DNA of 64,000 nucleotides from Actinocatenispora comari (GCF_017312725.1 NZ_BOPO01000024.1:1-64000); one strand, 5' to 3'; shown: positions 52,463 through 61,724, numbered from the stretch's first letter. The notes: generated by a model not told the origin, from the sequence alone. Translations and numbers: made by a program.

Positions 52463-54013
52463 GTGAGGCGGTCCGCCGCCACCGAGCCTGTCAAGGCTCG
52501 CAACCCGCTGCGCGATCCGCAGGATCGCCGGCTGCCGCGGGTACCGGAGCCGTGCGCGTTGGTGATCTTCGGGGTCACCGGCGACCTGGCCCGCAAGAAA
52601 CTGATTCCGGCCGTCTACGACCTCGCGAACCGGGGGCTGCTGCCGCCCGGTTTCGTCATGCTGGGCTTCGCCCGGCGTGACTGGGGGCACGGCGACTTCG
52701 AGTCCATCGCCCGGGACGCGGCGCAGCAGCACGCGCGTACCCCGTGGCGGGAGCAGGTGTGGGCCCGGCTGTCGGGCAGCATCAAGTTCGTCCCGGGCTC
52801 GTTCGACGACGACGAGGCGTTCGACACGCTCGCCGCCACCCTGGACAAGCTGCGCGAGACGCACGGCATCCCGGGCAACGCGGCGTTCTACCTGTCGATC
52901 CCGCCGCCGGCGTTCCCGACCGTGCTCAAGCAGCTGGAGCGCACCGGGATGGCCGACAACGAGAAGTCCGGCGGCTGGCGCCGGGTGGTGGTGGAGAAGC
53001 CGTTCGGGCACGACCTGGACTCGGCGCGGGAGCTCAACGGCCTGGTGGACAACGTGTTCACCCCGACCGACGTGTTCCGCATCGACCACTACCTCGGCAA
53101 GGAGACGGTGCAGAACATCCTGGCACTGCGCTTCGCGAACACGCTGTTCGAGCCGGTCTGGAACTCGCACTACGTCGACTCGGTGCAGATCACGATGGCC
53201 GAGGACGTCGGCATCGGTACCCGCGCCGGGTTCTACGACGCGGCCGGCGCCGCCCGGGACGTGCTGCAGAACCACCTGCTGCAGCTTCTGACGATGGTGG
53301 CGCTGGAGGAGCCGGTCAGTTTCGACTCCGAGTCGCTGCGGGTGGAGAAGCTCAAGGTGCTGCGGGCGATCACGCTGCCCGACGACAAGAAGCGCTACGC
53401 CATCCGCGGCCAGTACAGCCAGGGGTGGGTCGCCGGTGAGCGGGCGATCGGCTACCACCAGGAGAAGGACGTCCCGCAGGACTCCACCACCGAGACGTAC
53501 GTGGCGGTCCGGCTCGGCGTACAGAACCGCCGGTGGGCCGGGGTGCCGTTCTACATCCGGGCCGGCAAGCGGCTGCCGCGGCGGGTCACCGAGATCGCGG
53601 TGTCGTTCAAGACCGCGCCGCACCTGCCGTTCGCCAAGACCGACACCGAGGAGCTGGGCCACAACCAGCTGGTGATCCGGGTGCAGCCGGACGAGGGCGT
53701 CACGCTCAAGTTCGGTTCGAAGGTGCCCGGCAGCGCCATGGAGGTCCGCGACATCGCGATGGACTTCCTGTACGGCGAGGCGTTCACCGAGTCCTCCCCG
53801 GAGGCGTACGAGCGGCTCATCCTGGACGTGCTGATCGGCGACAAGACGCTGTTCCCGAACTCCCAGGAGGTCGAGGAGAGCTGGAAGATCGTCGACCCGC
53901 TCGAGGACTACTGGACCAACACCACGCCGTACCACTACCGGGCCGGTGAGTGGGGCCCGCGCGAGGCCGACGAGATGCTGGCCCGCGATGGTCGGACCTG
54001 GAGGCGGCCGTGA
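52463..54013 (+). CDS. zwf: Glucose-6-phosphate 1-dehydrogenase
   Basis: A 516-residue enzyme that oxidises glucose-6-P to 6-phosphogluconolactone with NADP, the first step of the oxidative pentose phosphate pathway. The cofactor fold is VIFGVTGDLARKKLIPAVYDL; the substrate/catalytic site RIDHYLGKETVQN holds the conserved His and Lys, and EKPFGHDL is also standard. GTG at 52463 is chosen, with GGGAGGG five to six bases upstream, giving a tail of about 20 residues before the core. It overlaps opcA by GTGA, so the two are made together. Confidence 0.97.
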   Translation: MRRSAATEPVKARNPLRDPQDRRLPRVPEPCALVIFGVTGDLARKKLIPAVYDLANRGLLPPGFVMLGFARRDWGHGDFESIARDAAQQHARTPWREQVWARLSGSIKFVPGSFDDDEAFDTLAATLDKLRETHGIPGNAAFYLSIPPPAFPTVLKQLERTGMADNEKSGGWRRVVVEKPFGHDLDSARELNGLVDNVFTPTDVFRIDHYLGKETVQNILALRFANTLFEPVWNSHYVDSVQITMAEDVGIGTRAGFYDAAGAARDVLQNHLLQLLTMVALEEPVSFDSESLRVEKLKVLRAITLPDDKKRYAIRGQYSQGWVAGERAIGYHQEKDVPQDSTTETYVAVRLGVQNRRWAGVPFYIRAGKRLPRRVTEIAVSFKTAPHLPFAKTDTEELGHNQLVIRVQPDEGVTLKFGSKVPGSAMEVRDIAMDFLYGEAFTESSPEAYERLILDVLIGDKTLFPNSQEVEESWKIVDPLEDYWTNTTPYHYRAGEWGPREADEMLARDGRTWRRP

Positions 54014-55050
54014 TCGCACTGTGGGACACCACCGGTCAAGAGGTGGTCAAGGCACTGGCCGCGGAGCGGCGCAGCGCGGGCGGCGTGACCAGCGGCCTGG
54101 CGTTGACGCTGATCGCCGTGGTCGACGAGCGGCACGTGCGCGACACCGAGCAGGCCGCGATGATCGCCGCGCAGCAGCACCCGTGCCGGCTGATCATCGT
54201 GGTCCGGCGCAACGTGCTCGACCAGGACTCCCGGCTGGACGCCGAGATCATGGTCGGTGGGCGGCTCGGCCCGTGCGAGGCGGTCATCATGCGCATGCAC
54301 GGCCGGCTGGCGCTGCACGCCGAGTCGGTGGCGCTGCCGTTGCTGGCCCCGGACGTGCCGGTGGTCACCTGGTGGCACGGCGACCCGCCGGAGAAGATCG
54401 CGTACGACCCGCTGGGGGTGGTCGCCGACCGGCGCATCACCGACGCGGCTCAGGCGCCCGACCCGGACGTCGCGCTGAAGTGGCGGGCCGAGGACTACGC
54501 GCCGGGCGACACCGACCTGGCCTGGACCCGGCTCACCCCGTGGCGCACCACGCTGGCCGGCGCGTACGACACCGCCGACGGCGCGGCCGCCGACAAGGTG
54601 ACGATCAAGGGCGACCGGCACGACCCCAGTGTCCGGCTGCTGGGCGGCTGGCTGCAGGCGCGGCTGGGTGTCAAGCCGACGTACGCGGACGGGGACGGCA
54701 AGGCGATCGCCTCGGTCGAGGTGGCGATGGCGACGGGCGGAACGCTGAGCGTCACCGCCGACGACGGGACGGCCGTGCTCAGCCGCACCGGTTTCCCGGA
54801 CCGGACGATGCCGCTGCTGCGGCAGCCGCTCGGCGAGGAGCTGGCCGAGGAGCTGCGCCGGCTCGACCCGGACGAGCCGTACGCGGCCGCCCTGTCGTCG
54901 ACCACCGGCATCAAGGGCCTCAACGACCGGGAGAGCCAGCGGGTGCACATCTGGCACGACCCGGCGCTGGCGGAGAAGCCGGAGCCGGACGAGCCGGACA
55001 CGCCGCCACCGGCGGCGCGCAGGAAACCGGCGAAGTCCGCCGGGAAGTGA
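54010..55050 (+). CDS. opcA: OpcA, assembly/activation protein of glucose-6-phosphate dehydrogenase
   Basis: A 346-residue OpcA homologue. This protein is required for full activity of glucose-6-P dehydrogenase in cyanobacteria and actinobacteria, probably as an assembly or redox-linked partner. Recognisable parts are CRLIIVVRRNVLDQDSRLDAEI, VALPLLAPDVPVVTWWHGDPPEKIAYDPLG, and the C-terminal region with a Pro/Lys-rich tail. The GTG overlaps the zwf stop, giving the start MIALWDTTGQEVVKAL, matching the family. A strong hairpin directly after (55056-55090) may reduce read-through to pgl. Confidence 0.95.
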   Translation: MIALWDTTGQEVVKALAAERRSAGGVTSGLALTLIAVVDERHVRDTEQAAMIAAQQHPCRLIIVVRRNVLDQDSRLDAEIMVGGRLGPCEAVIMRMHGRLALHAESVALPLLAPDVPVVTWWHGDPPEKIAYDPLGVVADRRITDAAQAPDPDVALKWRAEDYAPGDTDLAWTRLTPWRTTLAGAYDTADGAAADKVTIKGDRHDPSVRLLGGWLQARLGVKPTYADGDGKAIASVEVAMATGGTLSVTADDGTAVLSRTGFPDRTMPLLRQPLGEELAEELRRLDPDEPYAAALSSTTGIKGLNDRESQRVHIWHDPALAEKPEPDEPDTPPPAARRKPAKSAGK

Positions 55051-55055
55051 GCCGG

Positions 55056-55090
55056 GACTCGGGGCGCGTCGCCATGGCGCGCCCCGAGTC
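55056..55090 (+). terminator. 13-bp hairpin between opcA and pgl
   Basis: GACTCGGGGCGCG (55056-55068) and CGCGCCCCGAGTC (55078-55090) pair perfectly around nine bases, six bp after the opcA stop. As a terminator inside what is usually one operon it may set a lower pgl level, or pgl may have its own promoter in the remaining 70 bp. Confidence 0.8.
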
Positions 55091-55162
55091 GTCTCGGCGT
55101 CGGATCGGCCGCGACCCGTCGACGCACCGCCGGGCCGCCCAGCGACAGGAACGGAGAGATCG

Positions 55163-55945
55163 GTGAGTTCAAGGGTGATCGTGCACGCCGACGCCGAGGT
55201 GCTGGCGGAGGCGGTCGCGGCCCGGCTGGCCACCCGGCTGCTGGACGCGCAGGCGGCCCGCGGGGTGGCGACCGTGGTGCTGACCGGCGGGCGGATCGCG
55301 GACGCGGTGCACCGTGCGGTGGCGGCGTCCCGGGCGCGGGACGCGATCGACTGGTCCCGGGTCGACGTGTGGTGGGGTGACGAGCGGTTCCTGCCGGCCG
55401 GCGACCCGGAGCGCAACGAGACGCAGGCGCGCGCCGCGCTGCTCTCGGCGGTACCGCTGGATCCGGCCCGGGTGCACCCGATGCCGGCCAGCGACGGCCC
55501 GGACGGTGACGACGCGCAGGCCGCGGCGGAACGGTACGCGGCGGCGCTGGCCGCGGCGGCCGGCCCCGGCCACCAGACGATCCCGTTCTTCGACGTGCTG
55601 ATGCTCGGGGTCGGCGAGGACGGGCACGTGGCGTCGCTGTTCCCGGAACACCCGGCGGCGCACCCGGACTCGTACGGTGAGGCGACGGTGATCCCGGTGC
55701 ACAACGCGCCGAAGCCGCCGCCGACCCGGTTGAGCCTGACTCCCCCGGTGCTCGACTCCGCCGAGGAGGTGTGGCTGGTGGCGTCCGGCGCCGGCAAGGC
55801 ACGCGCGGTCGAGCTGGCGCTGGCCGGTCCAGGCCCGGTGCAGCTGCCGGCCGGTGGGGTGCACGGCACCCAGGACACGGTGTGGCTGCTCGACCAGGCC
55901 GCGGCGGCGGGCGTCCCCGCCCGGTTCCGCTCCCCGCTTCGTTAG
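55163..55945 (+). CDS. pgl: 6-Phosphogluconolactonase
   Basis: A 260-residue lactonase that hydrolyses 6-phosphogluconolactone, the product of zwf. The NagB/SugarP-isomerase fold shows VVLTGGRIADAVHRAV (usually GGS, here GGR), VDVWWGDERFLPAGDPERNETQARAALL and MLGVGEDGHVASLFPEHPA, which carry the phosphate and catalytic residues. GTG at 55163 follows GGAGAG. It is separated from opcA by a hairpin and ends at a convergent terminator shared with rbpA. Confidence 0.95.
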   Translation: MSSRVIVHADAEVLAEAVAARLATRLLDAQAARGVATVVLTGGRIADAVHRAVAASRARDAIDWSRVDVWWGDERFLPAGDPERNETQARAALLSAVPLDPARVHPMPASDGPDGDDAQAAAERYAAALAAAAGPGHQTIPFFDVLMLGVGEDGHVASLFPEHPAAHPDSYGEATVIPVHNAPKPPPTRLSLTPPVLDSAEEVWLVASGAGKARAVELALAGPGPVQLPAGGVHGTQDTVWLLDQAAAAGVPARFRSPLR

Positions 55946-55983
55946 GTCCCTGCCCCGGCAGCCGATCCCGCCGGGCACGGCAA

Positions 55984-56013
55984 CGGCCGGCACACCATCC
56001 GGTGTGCCGGCCG
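55984..56013. terminator. Bidirectional terminator between pgl and rbpA
   Basis: CGGCCGGCACACC (55984-55996) pairs over 13 bp with GGTGTGCCGGCCG (56001-56013) around ATCC. It lies between the convergent genes pgl and rbpA and can stop both. Confidence 0.85.
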
Positions 56014-56021
56014 GCTCGTGA

Positions 56022-56363
56022 CTAGGCGCGTCCGCTGCGAAGCCGGGCGAGCGCCTCGGCGAGGATCGCCTCGCCGTCGGTGTCGCTGCGGCGTTCCTTC
56101 ACGTACGCGAGGTGGGTCTTGTACGGCTCGGTGCGCGGACGCTCGGGCGGGTTGTCCCGGTCGCGTCCGGCCGGCAGGCCGCACCGCGGGCAGTCCCAGG
56201 TGTCGGGTGCCGCCGCACCCGCCGAGAACAGCGGCCGAGCCTCATGGCCGTTCGCACACCAGTAGCTGACGTGCTGCCGGGGGGCCGGTTCGGCGTGATC
56301 GGCCCAGCGTGCCGGGCCGGCGCCGACTCGTGTTCCGCGGATGGCGCTGTTGCCAGTGGCCAC
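56022..56363 (-). CDS. rbpA: RNA polymerase-binding protein RbpA
   Basis: A 113-residue RbpA, an actinobacterial activator that binds RNA polymerase and group 1/2 sigma factors and stabilises open promoter complexes. The zinc-type core VSYWCANGHEARPLFSAGAAAPDTWDCPRCGLPAG has C-x3-H and CPRC ligands; the basic linker and sigma-interaction segment TEPYKTHLAYVKERRSDTDGEAILAEALARLR follows. GTG at 56363 gives MATGNSAIRGTRVGAGP, the normal start. It is single, often located near secG in actinobacteria, as here. Confidence 0.96.
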   Translation of the reverse strand: MATGNSAIRGTRVGAGPARWADHAEPAPRQHVSYWCANGHEARPLFSAGAAAPDTWDCPRCGLPAGRDRDNPPERPRTEPYKTHLAYVKERRSDTDGEAILAEALARLRSGRA

Positions 56364-56442
56364 GGTTCCTCGCTCCTGTCTTCGCGCTGGGGGGTGCAGA
56401 ACGCAAGACACCACGCGAGTCCGCCACGACGGGCCGGGACAG

Positions 56443-56481
56443 ACTCAGCGCGCGGCCGCACATTGCGGCCGCGCGCTGAGT
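56443..56481 (-). terminator. Perfect 18-bp hairpin after secG
   Basis: ACTCAGCGCGCGGCCGCA (56443-56460) is followed by CAT and by its exact reverse complement (56464-56481). It lies about 50 bp past the secG stop on the minus strand and upstream of rbpA. It is the strongest hairpin seen in the window and surely isolates rbpA from secG transcription. Confidence 0.88.
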
Positions 56482-56529
56482 TTATGACGAATCCCCTGTT
56501 CAGGCACCTGCCCGGGGGTGATTTTCACA

Positions 56530-56784
56530 TTACGACTTAGCTTGGAACACTTTCAGCAACAATCCGAGGCCGACAATGCAGGCGAACCACAGCACGCCGC
56601 AGATGACGGTGAACCGGTCCAGGTTCTTCTCCGCGACCGACGAACCGGACAGGCTCGACGACACGCCGCCACCGAACATGCTGGACAGCCCGCCGCCCTT
56701 GCCGCGGTGCAGCAGGATCAGCAGCACCATCACGCCGCTGGTGGCGAACAGGAGGCCGGTCAGGACGTACACCAACCAGTTCAT
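56530..56784 (-). CDS. secG: SecG subunit of the protein translocase
   Basis: An 84-residue SecG with two membrane helices (residues about 3-25 and 58-80) and the conserved loop LHRGKGGGLSSMFGGGVSSSLSGSS between. It is the small non-essential subunit of the SecYEG channel. ATG at 56784 is used, with AGAGGA further upstream. In many actinobacteria it follows tpiA directly; here a lipoprotein gene and a DUF6082 gene lie between. Confidence 0.95.
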   Translation of the reverse strand: MNWLVYVLTGLLFATSGVMVLLILLHRGKGGGLSSMFGGGVSSSLSGSSVAEKNLDRFTVICGVLWFACIVGLGLLLKVFQAKS

Positions 56785-56976
56785 GCGGGGCGAATCCTCT
56801 CGGGTACATCGGGCGGTCCGGTCGGCGCCGGGTCGACACGTCGTGTGGACCGCCCGCACGAGGACAGGGCGCCGCACACCGTGACCGGTGTCCCAGCATA
56901 ACCGGCCATCGGCGCACGACCACGGGCAGACCCGTACCGAAGCGCGCCGGCCGGCGGGCTCGACGGTACCCGTCGG

Positions 56977-58686
56977 TCACGCTCGGCGCAGGCCCAGGCC
57001 CAGCACGTCCGGTTCGCCGTAGACCGGCTGCATGACCGCACCGCCGACGTCGCCGCCGTACATGGCGAGGCCCCGCTCGTACAGGATCGGCACCACGGCG
57101 CCGCGGGCCCGGACGGCGGCGTCCACGGCGGCCCAGTCGGCGTCCTGCTGGCCGCGGCTGGTGGCGGCCTCGGCGGTGTCGATCATGTCGTCCACGGCCG
57201 GATCGTCGAGCTGGGACAGGTTGTAGTTGCCGCCGGTGGCGTTCTGCGCCAGCAGCCGCCCGTCGAACAGCGTCGGCAGGTACGAGGAACCGTTCGGCCA
57301 GTCCGGCACCCAGGCCGCGAGGACCAGGTCGTGCTCGGCCCGGGGGTCGCCGACCACGTCGTAGAACCGGGACTTGGGGATCGGGTTGGGGTGCACCTGG
57401 ACGCCGATGCGCTGCAACGAGTCGACGATGGTCTGCGCCGCCCAGCGGAAGCTCGACACGTCCTGGTAGTCCAGCGTCAGCTGGTCCGGGCAGCGGCCGG
57501 TACGGCCGATCAGCGACACCGCCGCGGACAGGTCGCCGGCCGGGTCGGCGACCGCGGGATGCCGGACGGTCGGCGCGATGTCGCGCGGCAGCATCGTGGC
57601 GGCGTAGTCGCCGGCGACGAACCCGCCGACCGCCATCCGGTACGCCTGCTTGTCCAGCACGTGCCCGATCGCCTGCCGGCAGCGCAGGTCGGTGACCCGC
57701 CGGGTGTTGATCGCGAGGTAGCGGATCGCGCCGGTCGGCCCGGACACGGTGCGGGCGCTCTGCTGCGGGTCGTTGATGACCTGCTGGACGAAGTTCGCCG
57801 GCACGTTGTAGTCGAGCTGGATCGAGCCGCGGGCGCTGCCGCGGTCGGTGACCAGCGCGTCGGTCGACCAGCCGGGGTCGGCGCCGAACCGCACCACGAA
57901 CCGGTCCGGGTACGCCGGCCGGATCGGGTCGCTGGCCGCGCGCCAGTACCGGTTGCGGGTCAGCACCAGCTCGCTGTCGGTGCGCCGGGCGATCCGGTAC
58001 GGGCCGTCGGAGGCGGGCCGCGCGTCGTAGTCGCCGCGGGCGTCCAGGTCCGGCCGTACCGGCGCGAACACCGGCATCGCCACCACGTCGCCGAAGTCCC
58101 CGCACGGCTGCCGCAGGTGGAAGGTGACGGTCCGGCCGGCACAGCGCACCGACGACAGTCCCGGTGCCGACGCGTCGCCCGGCGCCGGCCCGTGGTACCC
58201 GGCGGTGTCGGCGAGCAGCTGCCGCGGGTAGCTCGGGCCGCCGGCCGCGGCGGGCGCGAAGCTGCGCTGCACGCCGTACTTCACCTGCGCGCAGGTGACC
58301 GGCTCGCCGTCGGCCCAGCGGGCACCGGTACGCAGGGTGAAGCGCCAGGTGCGGTTGCCGTCCGACGCCCGGCCGAGGTCGGTGGCGAGGTCCGGGTGCA
58401 GCGTCACCCCGGCGCCGTCCGGGTTGGTACGAAACGCGGTCAGGGTGCGGTAGATCAGCCGGCTGACGTTGAGCGCGGCCGTGGTGAAGGTGCGCTGCGG
58501 GTCCAGGTGCGCGAAGCCGTTGGACTCGGCCAGCAGGTAGACGGTCCCGCCGCGGCGCAGCCCGCCGGCCGGCTCGGCGTGGCCGGCCGGCCCCGAGCAG
58601 CCAGCGGCCATCGTGAGCACCGTCGCGCCAACCGCGACGACCCCCGCCGTCCGCACATTGTGTAGTCGTACCAGTACACCGTGCAC
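56977..58686 (-). CDS. Peptide/oligopeptide-type ABC transporter substrate-binding lipoprotein
   Basis: A 569-residue family 5 solute-binding protein (SBP_bac_5). The signal ends in a lipobox (TVLTMAAGC), so it is a membrane-tethered lipoprotein. Core marks include GTVYLLAESNGFAHLDPQRTFTTAALNVSRLIYRTLTAF and DGPYRIARRTDSELVLTRNRYW, then the C-terminal ALYERGLAMYGGD-type region. GTG at 58686 lies six bases after TATCTT, so the mRNA is probably leaderless; a GTG ten codons later is possible. No permease or ATPase gene is nearby, making it an orphan binding protein. The ligand is unknown. Confidence 0.88.
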   Translation of the reverse strand: MHGVLVRLHNVRTAGVVAVGATVLTMAAGCSGPAGHAEPAGGLRRGGTVYLLAESNGFAHLDPQRTFTTAALNVSRLIYRTLTAFRTNPDGAGVTLHPDLATDLGRASDGNRTWRFTLRTGARWADGEPVTCAQVKYGVQRSFAPAAAGGPSYPRQLLADTAGYHGPAPGDASAPGLSSVRCAGRTVTFHLRQPCGDFGDVVAMPVFAPVRPDLDARGDYDARPASDGPYRIARRTDSELVLTRNRYWRAASDPIRPAYPDRFVVRFGADPGWSTDALVTDRGSARGSIQLDYNVPANFVQQVINDPQQSARTVSGPTGAIRYLAINTRRVTDLRCRQAIGHVLDKQAYRMAVGGFVAGDYAATMLPRDIAPTVRHPAVADPAGDLSAAVSLIGRTGRCPDQLTLDYQDVSSFRWAAQTIVDSLQRIGVQVHPNPIPKSRFYDVVGDPRAEHDLVLAAWVPDWPNGSSYLPTLFDGRLLAQNATGGNYNLSQLDDPAVDDMIDTAEAATSRGQQDADWAAVDAAVRARGAVVPILYERGLAMYGGDVGGAVMQPVYGEPDVLGLGLRRA

Positions 58687-58692
58687 ATTGAG

Positions 58693-58698
58693 AAGATA
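58693..58698 (-). promoter_or_regulatory. -10 box TATCTT for a leaderless lipoprotein transcript
   Basis: TATCTT on the minus strand lies six bases before the GTG of the lipoprotein gene. The spacing predicts transcription starting at the start codon. The layout matches the TACACT-N6-GTG leader before the ABC-F gene. Confidence 0.5.
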
Positions 58699-58780
58699 GC
58701 CTCGGCCGGGCCGCGACCACCGAGCAGGGCACGGACGCCGCGACCGGTACGAGGTCGGGGGAAACGGAGAGGACGGCACC

Positions 58781-59704
58781 GTGACGATCGGCTCGGCCCG
58801 TACCGCCGTACGGGTGGCACTCGGGGTGTTCGTCGGCGCCGCCGCGCTCGGCCTCGTCGCGCTGTCCCCGCTGCTGCTGTGGCCGCTGCTGCACGCCCAC
58901 ACCGACGCCGACTGGCGGCGGCTCGGCGCCGTCGGCGACACGTACGGCGGGGTCGCCGCGATCGTCTCCGGTGTCGCGCTGCTCGGCGTGGCCGGTTCGC
59001 TCGTCCTGCAGCGGCGGCAGAGCCGGATCGAGCGCGAGTACGCGTTCCGCGAGTACCACCGCGAGATGCTGCGGATGTCGATGGACGACCCGGCACTCGC
59101 CGCGTGCTGGGGGCCGCGGCGCGACACCGGCCTCGACACCGATGTCGACCTCTACGTGACGCTGATGATCGGTTACTGGCACGCCGGCTGGCTGGTCGGC
59201 GCGTTCAACGAGCAGCGGCTGCGGCTGAGCCTGCGGACGTTCTTCGCCGGCGACGTCGGCCGGCGTTCCTGGCGCGAGCACGACAGCCAGCGCATGATCG
59301 GCCGCTCCCGGCGCAGCCGCCGCTTCTTCCGCATGGTCGACCAGGAGTACGACGCCGCGGTCGCGGCCGGGCCACCGGTCACCGTGCGACCGCGGCTGCG
59401 CGCCGGGCGGCCGGAGTACGACGCCACGGGCGGGTCGGCGGTCACCGTACGACCGCGGCTGCGCACGGGCCGGCCGGGCCCGGTACCGCCGCGGCCCGAC
59501 GACGCGCTGCCCCACCGCGCGCGGCCCGCCACCGGATCGGACGCGGGGCCGGCCCGGGCGGGCACCGGCGCCGGGACGCCACCGGTACGGCGGGGCGGTC
59601 CGGCCGGTCGCACGGTCGCCGCAGGGGTGGGAGCGCTCGTGCTGGGCGCCGCGATCGGGTGGTGGGCACGCGAAAGGGGCGGGCGCCACGGCACCCGCCC
59701 CTGA
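58781..59704 (+). CDS. DUF6082-family membrane protein
   Basis: A 307-residue protein. Two N-terminal membrane helices (about 10-35 and 54-78) are followed by a cytoplasmic part with REYAFREYHREMLRMSMDDPALAACWGP, matching the DUF6082 pattern. The C-terminal third is an imperfect 23-residue tandem duplication (EYDA...VTVRPRLR-x-GRP), a Pro/Arg-rich low-complexity segment and a final hydrophobic helix (GRTVAAGVGALVLGAAIGWW). GTG at 58781 has GGAGAGGA upstream. Function unknown; in other actinomycetes DUF6082 genes are accessory. It is divergent from the lipoprotein gene. Confidence 0.78.
   Translation: MTIGSARTAVRVALGVFVGAAALGLVALSPLLLWPLLHAHTDADWRRLGAVGDTYGGVAAIVSGVALLGVAGSLVLQRRQSRIEREYAFREYHREMLRMSMDDPALAACWGPRRDTGLDTDVDLYVTLMIGYWHAGWLVGAFNEQRLRLSLRTFFAGDVGRRSWREHDSQRMIGRSRRSRRFFRMVDQEYDAAVAAGPPVTVRPRLRAGRPEYDATGGSAVTVRPRLRTGRPGPVPPRPDDALPHRARPATGSDAGPARAGTGAGTPPVRRGGPAGRTVAAGVGALVLGAAIGWWARERGGRHGTRP
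59345..59482 (+). repeat. 69-bp in-frame duplication in the DUF6082 gene
   Basis: Bases 59345-59413 and 59414-59482 are imperfect direct copies of 69 bp, exactly 23 codons. They encode the two EYDA...VTVRPRLR-x-GRP units. The duplication keeps the reading frame. Confidence 0.7.
59676..59701. terminator. Convergent terminator DUF6082/tpiA
   Basis: GGGGCGGG (59676-59683) pairs with CCCGCCCC (59694-59701). It is embedded in the last codons of the DUF6082 gene and lies just past the tpiA stop, so it can end both transcripts, including the gap-pgk-tpiA operon. Confidence 0.7.
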
Positions 59705-59719
59705 ACCGTTCGACCGGCG

Positions 59720-60523
59720 TCAGCCGAACAGGTCGCGGTACCGGCAGATCAGCACGAACTCCTCGACGTCCAGGCTGGCGCCGCCGACCAGGGCGCCGTC
59801 GATGTCCGGCTGCGCCATGATGCCCGCGATGTTCTTCGACTTCACCGAACCGCCGTAGAGGATTCGGATCTGGTCCGCCAACTCCGGCGAGTACAGCTCG
59901 GCCAGCTTGGCCCGCAGCGCCGCGATGACCTCCTGCGCGTCCTCGGGCGTCGCGGTCTCGCCGGTGCCGATCGCCCAGACCGGCTCGTACGCGACCACCA
60001 GCGACTCGGCCTGCTCGGCCTTGACGCCCTTGAGCGCCGCGGTCAGGTGCTCGGTGCAGTGCGCGACGTGCTCGCCGGCCTTGCGCACGTGCAGACCCTC
60101 ACCGACGCACAGGATCGGCGCGATCTCGTACTTGATCGCCGCCCGCAGCTTGGCGTTGACGACCGCGTCGTCCTCGCCGTGCAGCTCCCGCCGCTCCGAA
60201 TGCCCGACCAGCACGTACGAGCAGCCGAGCTTGGCGAGCATCGCGCCGGAGATGTCCCCGGTGTAGGCACCCGAGTCGTACGGCGAGAGGTCCTGCGCGC
60301 CGTAGCCGAGCAGCAGCTTGTCGCCGGCCACCAGGGTCTGCACGCTGCGGATGTCGGTGAACGGCGGCAGCACCACCGTCTCCACCGCCGACAGCTGCTT
60401 CTCGGTCAGCGAGAACGCGAGCTTCTGGGTCAGCGCGATGGCCTCGAGATGGTTGAGGTTCATCTTCCAGTTGCCCGCCATCAGCGGCCGGCGGCCCGGC
60501 ACCGCCTCGGACTTCTTCGCCAT
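59720..60523 (-). CDS. tpiA: Triose-phosphate isomerase
   Basis: A 267-residue TIM-barrel enzyme that interconverts dihydroxyacetone phosphate and glyceraldehyde-3-P. Catalytic residues are visible: Asn-Lys in AGNWKMN, His in VLVGHSERR and Glu in [13 protein letters not shown]; the phosphate loop [11 protein letters not shown] and VGGASL close the barrel. ATG at 60523 is five bases downstream of the pgk stop, the last gene of gap-pgk-tpiA. Confidence 0.97.
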   Translation of the reverse strand: MAKKSEAVPGRRPLMAGNWKMNLNHLEAIALTQKLAFSLTEKQLSAVETVVLPPFTDIRSVQTLVAGDKLLLGYGAQDLSPYDSGAYTGDISGAMLAKLGCSYVLVGHSERRELHGEDDAVVNAKLRAAIKYEIAPILCVGEGLHVRKAGEHVAHCTEHLTAALKGVKAEQAESLVVAYEPVWAIGTGETATPEDAQEVIAALRAKLAELYSPELADQIRILYGGSVKSKNIAGIMAQPDIDGALVGGASLDVEEFVLICRYRDLFG

Positions 60524-60527
60524 CGGT

Positions 60528-61724
60528 TCAGGCCTCCAACGCCGCGACACCGGGCAGGGTCTTGCCCTCCAGATACTCCAGCGAGGCGCCGCCACCGGTG
60601 GAGATGTGCGAGAAGCTCGCCTCGTCCACGCCCAGCGCGCGCACCGCGGCGGCCGAGTCGCCGCCACCGACCACGCTGAACCCGGCACCGGCCACCGCCT
60701 CGGCGACCGCCTTCGTGCCGGCCGCGAACGGCTCGTACTCGAAGACGCCCATCGGGCCGTTCCAAAACACGGTGGCCGCGTCGGCCAGCTTCGCCGCGAA
60801 CGCCCGCGTGGTCTCCGGCCCGATGTCGAGCCCCTTGTCGCCGGCGCCGATCGCGTCGACCCCGACCACCCGGGTGGCCGCGGTCGCCGACAACTCGCCC
60901 GCCACCACCACGTCGGTGGGCAGCACGATCTTGGCGCCCGCCTCGGCCAGCAGCTGCTTGCAGGTGTCGATCTGGTCGGCCTCCAGCAGCGAGTCGCCGA
61001 CCCCGTGCCCCTGCGCGGCCAGCAGGGTGAAGCACATCCCGCCGCCGATCAGCAGCGCGTCGACCTTGGGCAGCAGGTTGTTGATCACGCCGAGCTTGTC
61101 GGAGACCTTCGCCCCGCCCAGCACCACCACGTACGGCCGCTTCGGGTCACTGGTCAGCGTGGACAGCGTGTCCAGCTCGCGCACCACCAGCCCACCGGCG
61201 AAGTGCGGCAGCAGCTTCGGCACGTCGTACACGCTGGCGTGCTTGCGGTGCACCGCACCGAACGCGTCGTCCACGTACGCCTCGCCGTAGCGGGCGAGCT
61301 TCGCCGCGAACTCGCCGCGCTGCGCGTCGTCCTTGCTGGTCTCCCCGGCGTTGAAGCGCAGGTTCTCCAGCAGCGCGACCTCGCCGGCGGCGAGCGAGGC
61401 GGTGACCGTGTCGGCCGACTCCCCCACCGTGTCGGTCGCGAACGCCACCGGCGCCCCCAGCAGCTCGGAGAACCGGGCCGCGACCGGGGCCAGCGAGTAC
61501 TTCGGGTCCGGGGCGCCCTTCGGGCGGCCCAGGTGCGAGCAGACCACCACGTGCGCGCCGGCCTCGGCCAGCGCCCGGATCGTCGGCAGCACCGCACGGA
61601 TCCGGCCGTCGTCGGTCACCGTGACCGACTCCTCGGTGTGCCGCAGCGGGACGTTCAGGTCGGCGCGCACCAGCACGCGCCGACCGGAGACGCCCTCCGC
61701 GAGCAGATCGTCCAGGGTTCGCAT
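60528..61724 (-). CDS. pgk: Phosphoglycerate kinase
   Basis: A 398-residue monomeric kinase that makes ATP from 1,3-bisphosphoglycerate. The substrate-binding RADLNVPL and SHLGRPKG, hinge and nucleotide segments [40 protein letters not shown] and [11 protein letters not shown] are all present. ATG at 61724 gives [11 protein letters not shown]. It lies eight bases after gap; the genes are transcribed gap-pgk-tpiA. Confidence 0.97.
   Translation of the reverse strand: MRTLDDLLAEGVSGRRVLVRADLNVPLRHTEESVTVTDDGRIRAVLPTIRALAEAGAHVVVCSHLGRPKGAPDPKYSLAPVAARFSELLGAPVAFATDTVGESADTVTASLAAGEVALLENLRFNAGETSKDDAQRGEFAAKLARYGEAYVDDAFGAVHRKHASVYDVPKLLPHFAGGLVVRELDTLSTLTSDPKRPYVVVLGGAKVSDKLGVINNLLPKVDALLIGGGMCFTLLAAQGHGVGDSLLEADQIDTCKQLLAEAGAKIVLPTDVVVAGELSATAATRVVGVDAIGAGDKGLDIGPETTRAFAAKLADAATVFWNGPMGVFEYEPFAAGTKAVAEAVAGAGFSVVGGGDSAAAVRALGVDEASFSHISTGGGASLEYLEGKTLPGVAALEA

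Noticed and set aside
56537-59689. Long minus-strand frame of more than 1000 codons covering secG to the DUF6082 gene
   Set aside because: It is out of frame with secG and the lipoprotein, antisense to the DUF6082 gene, and has no domain.
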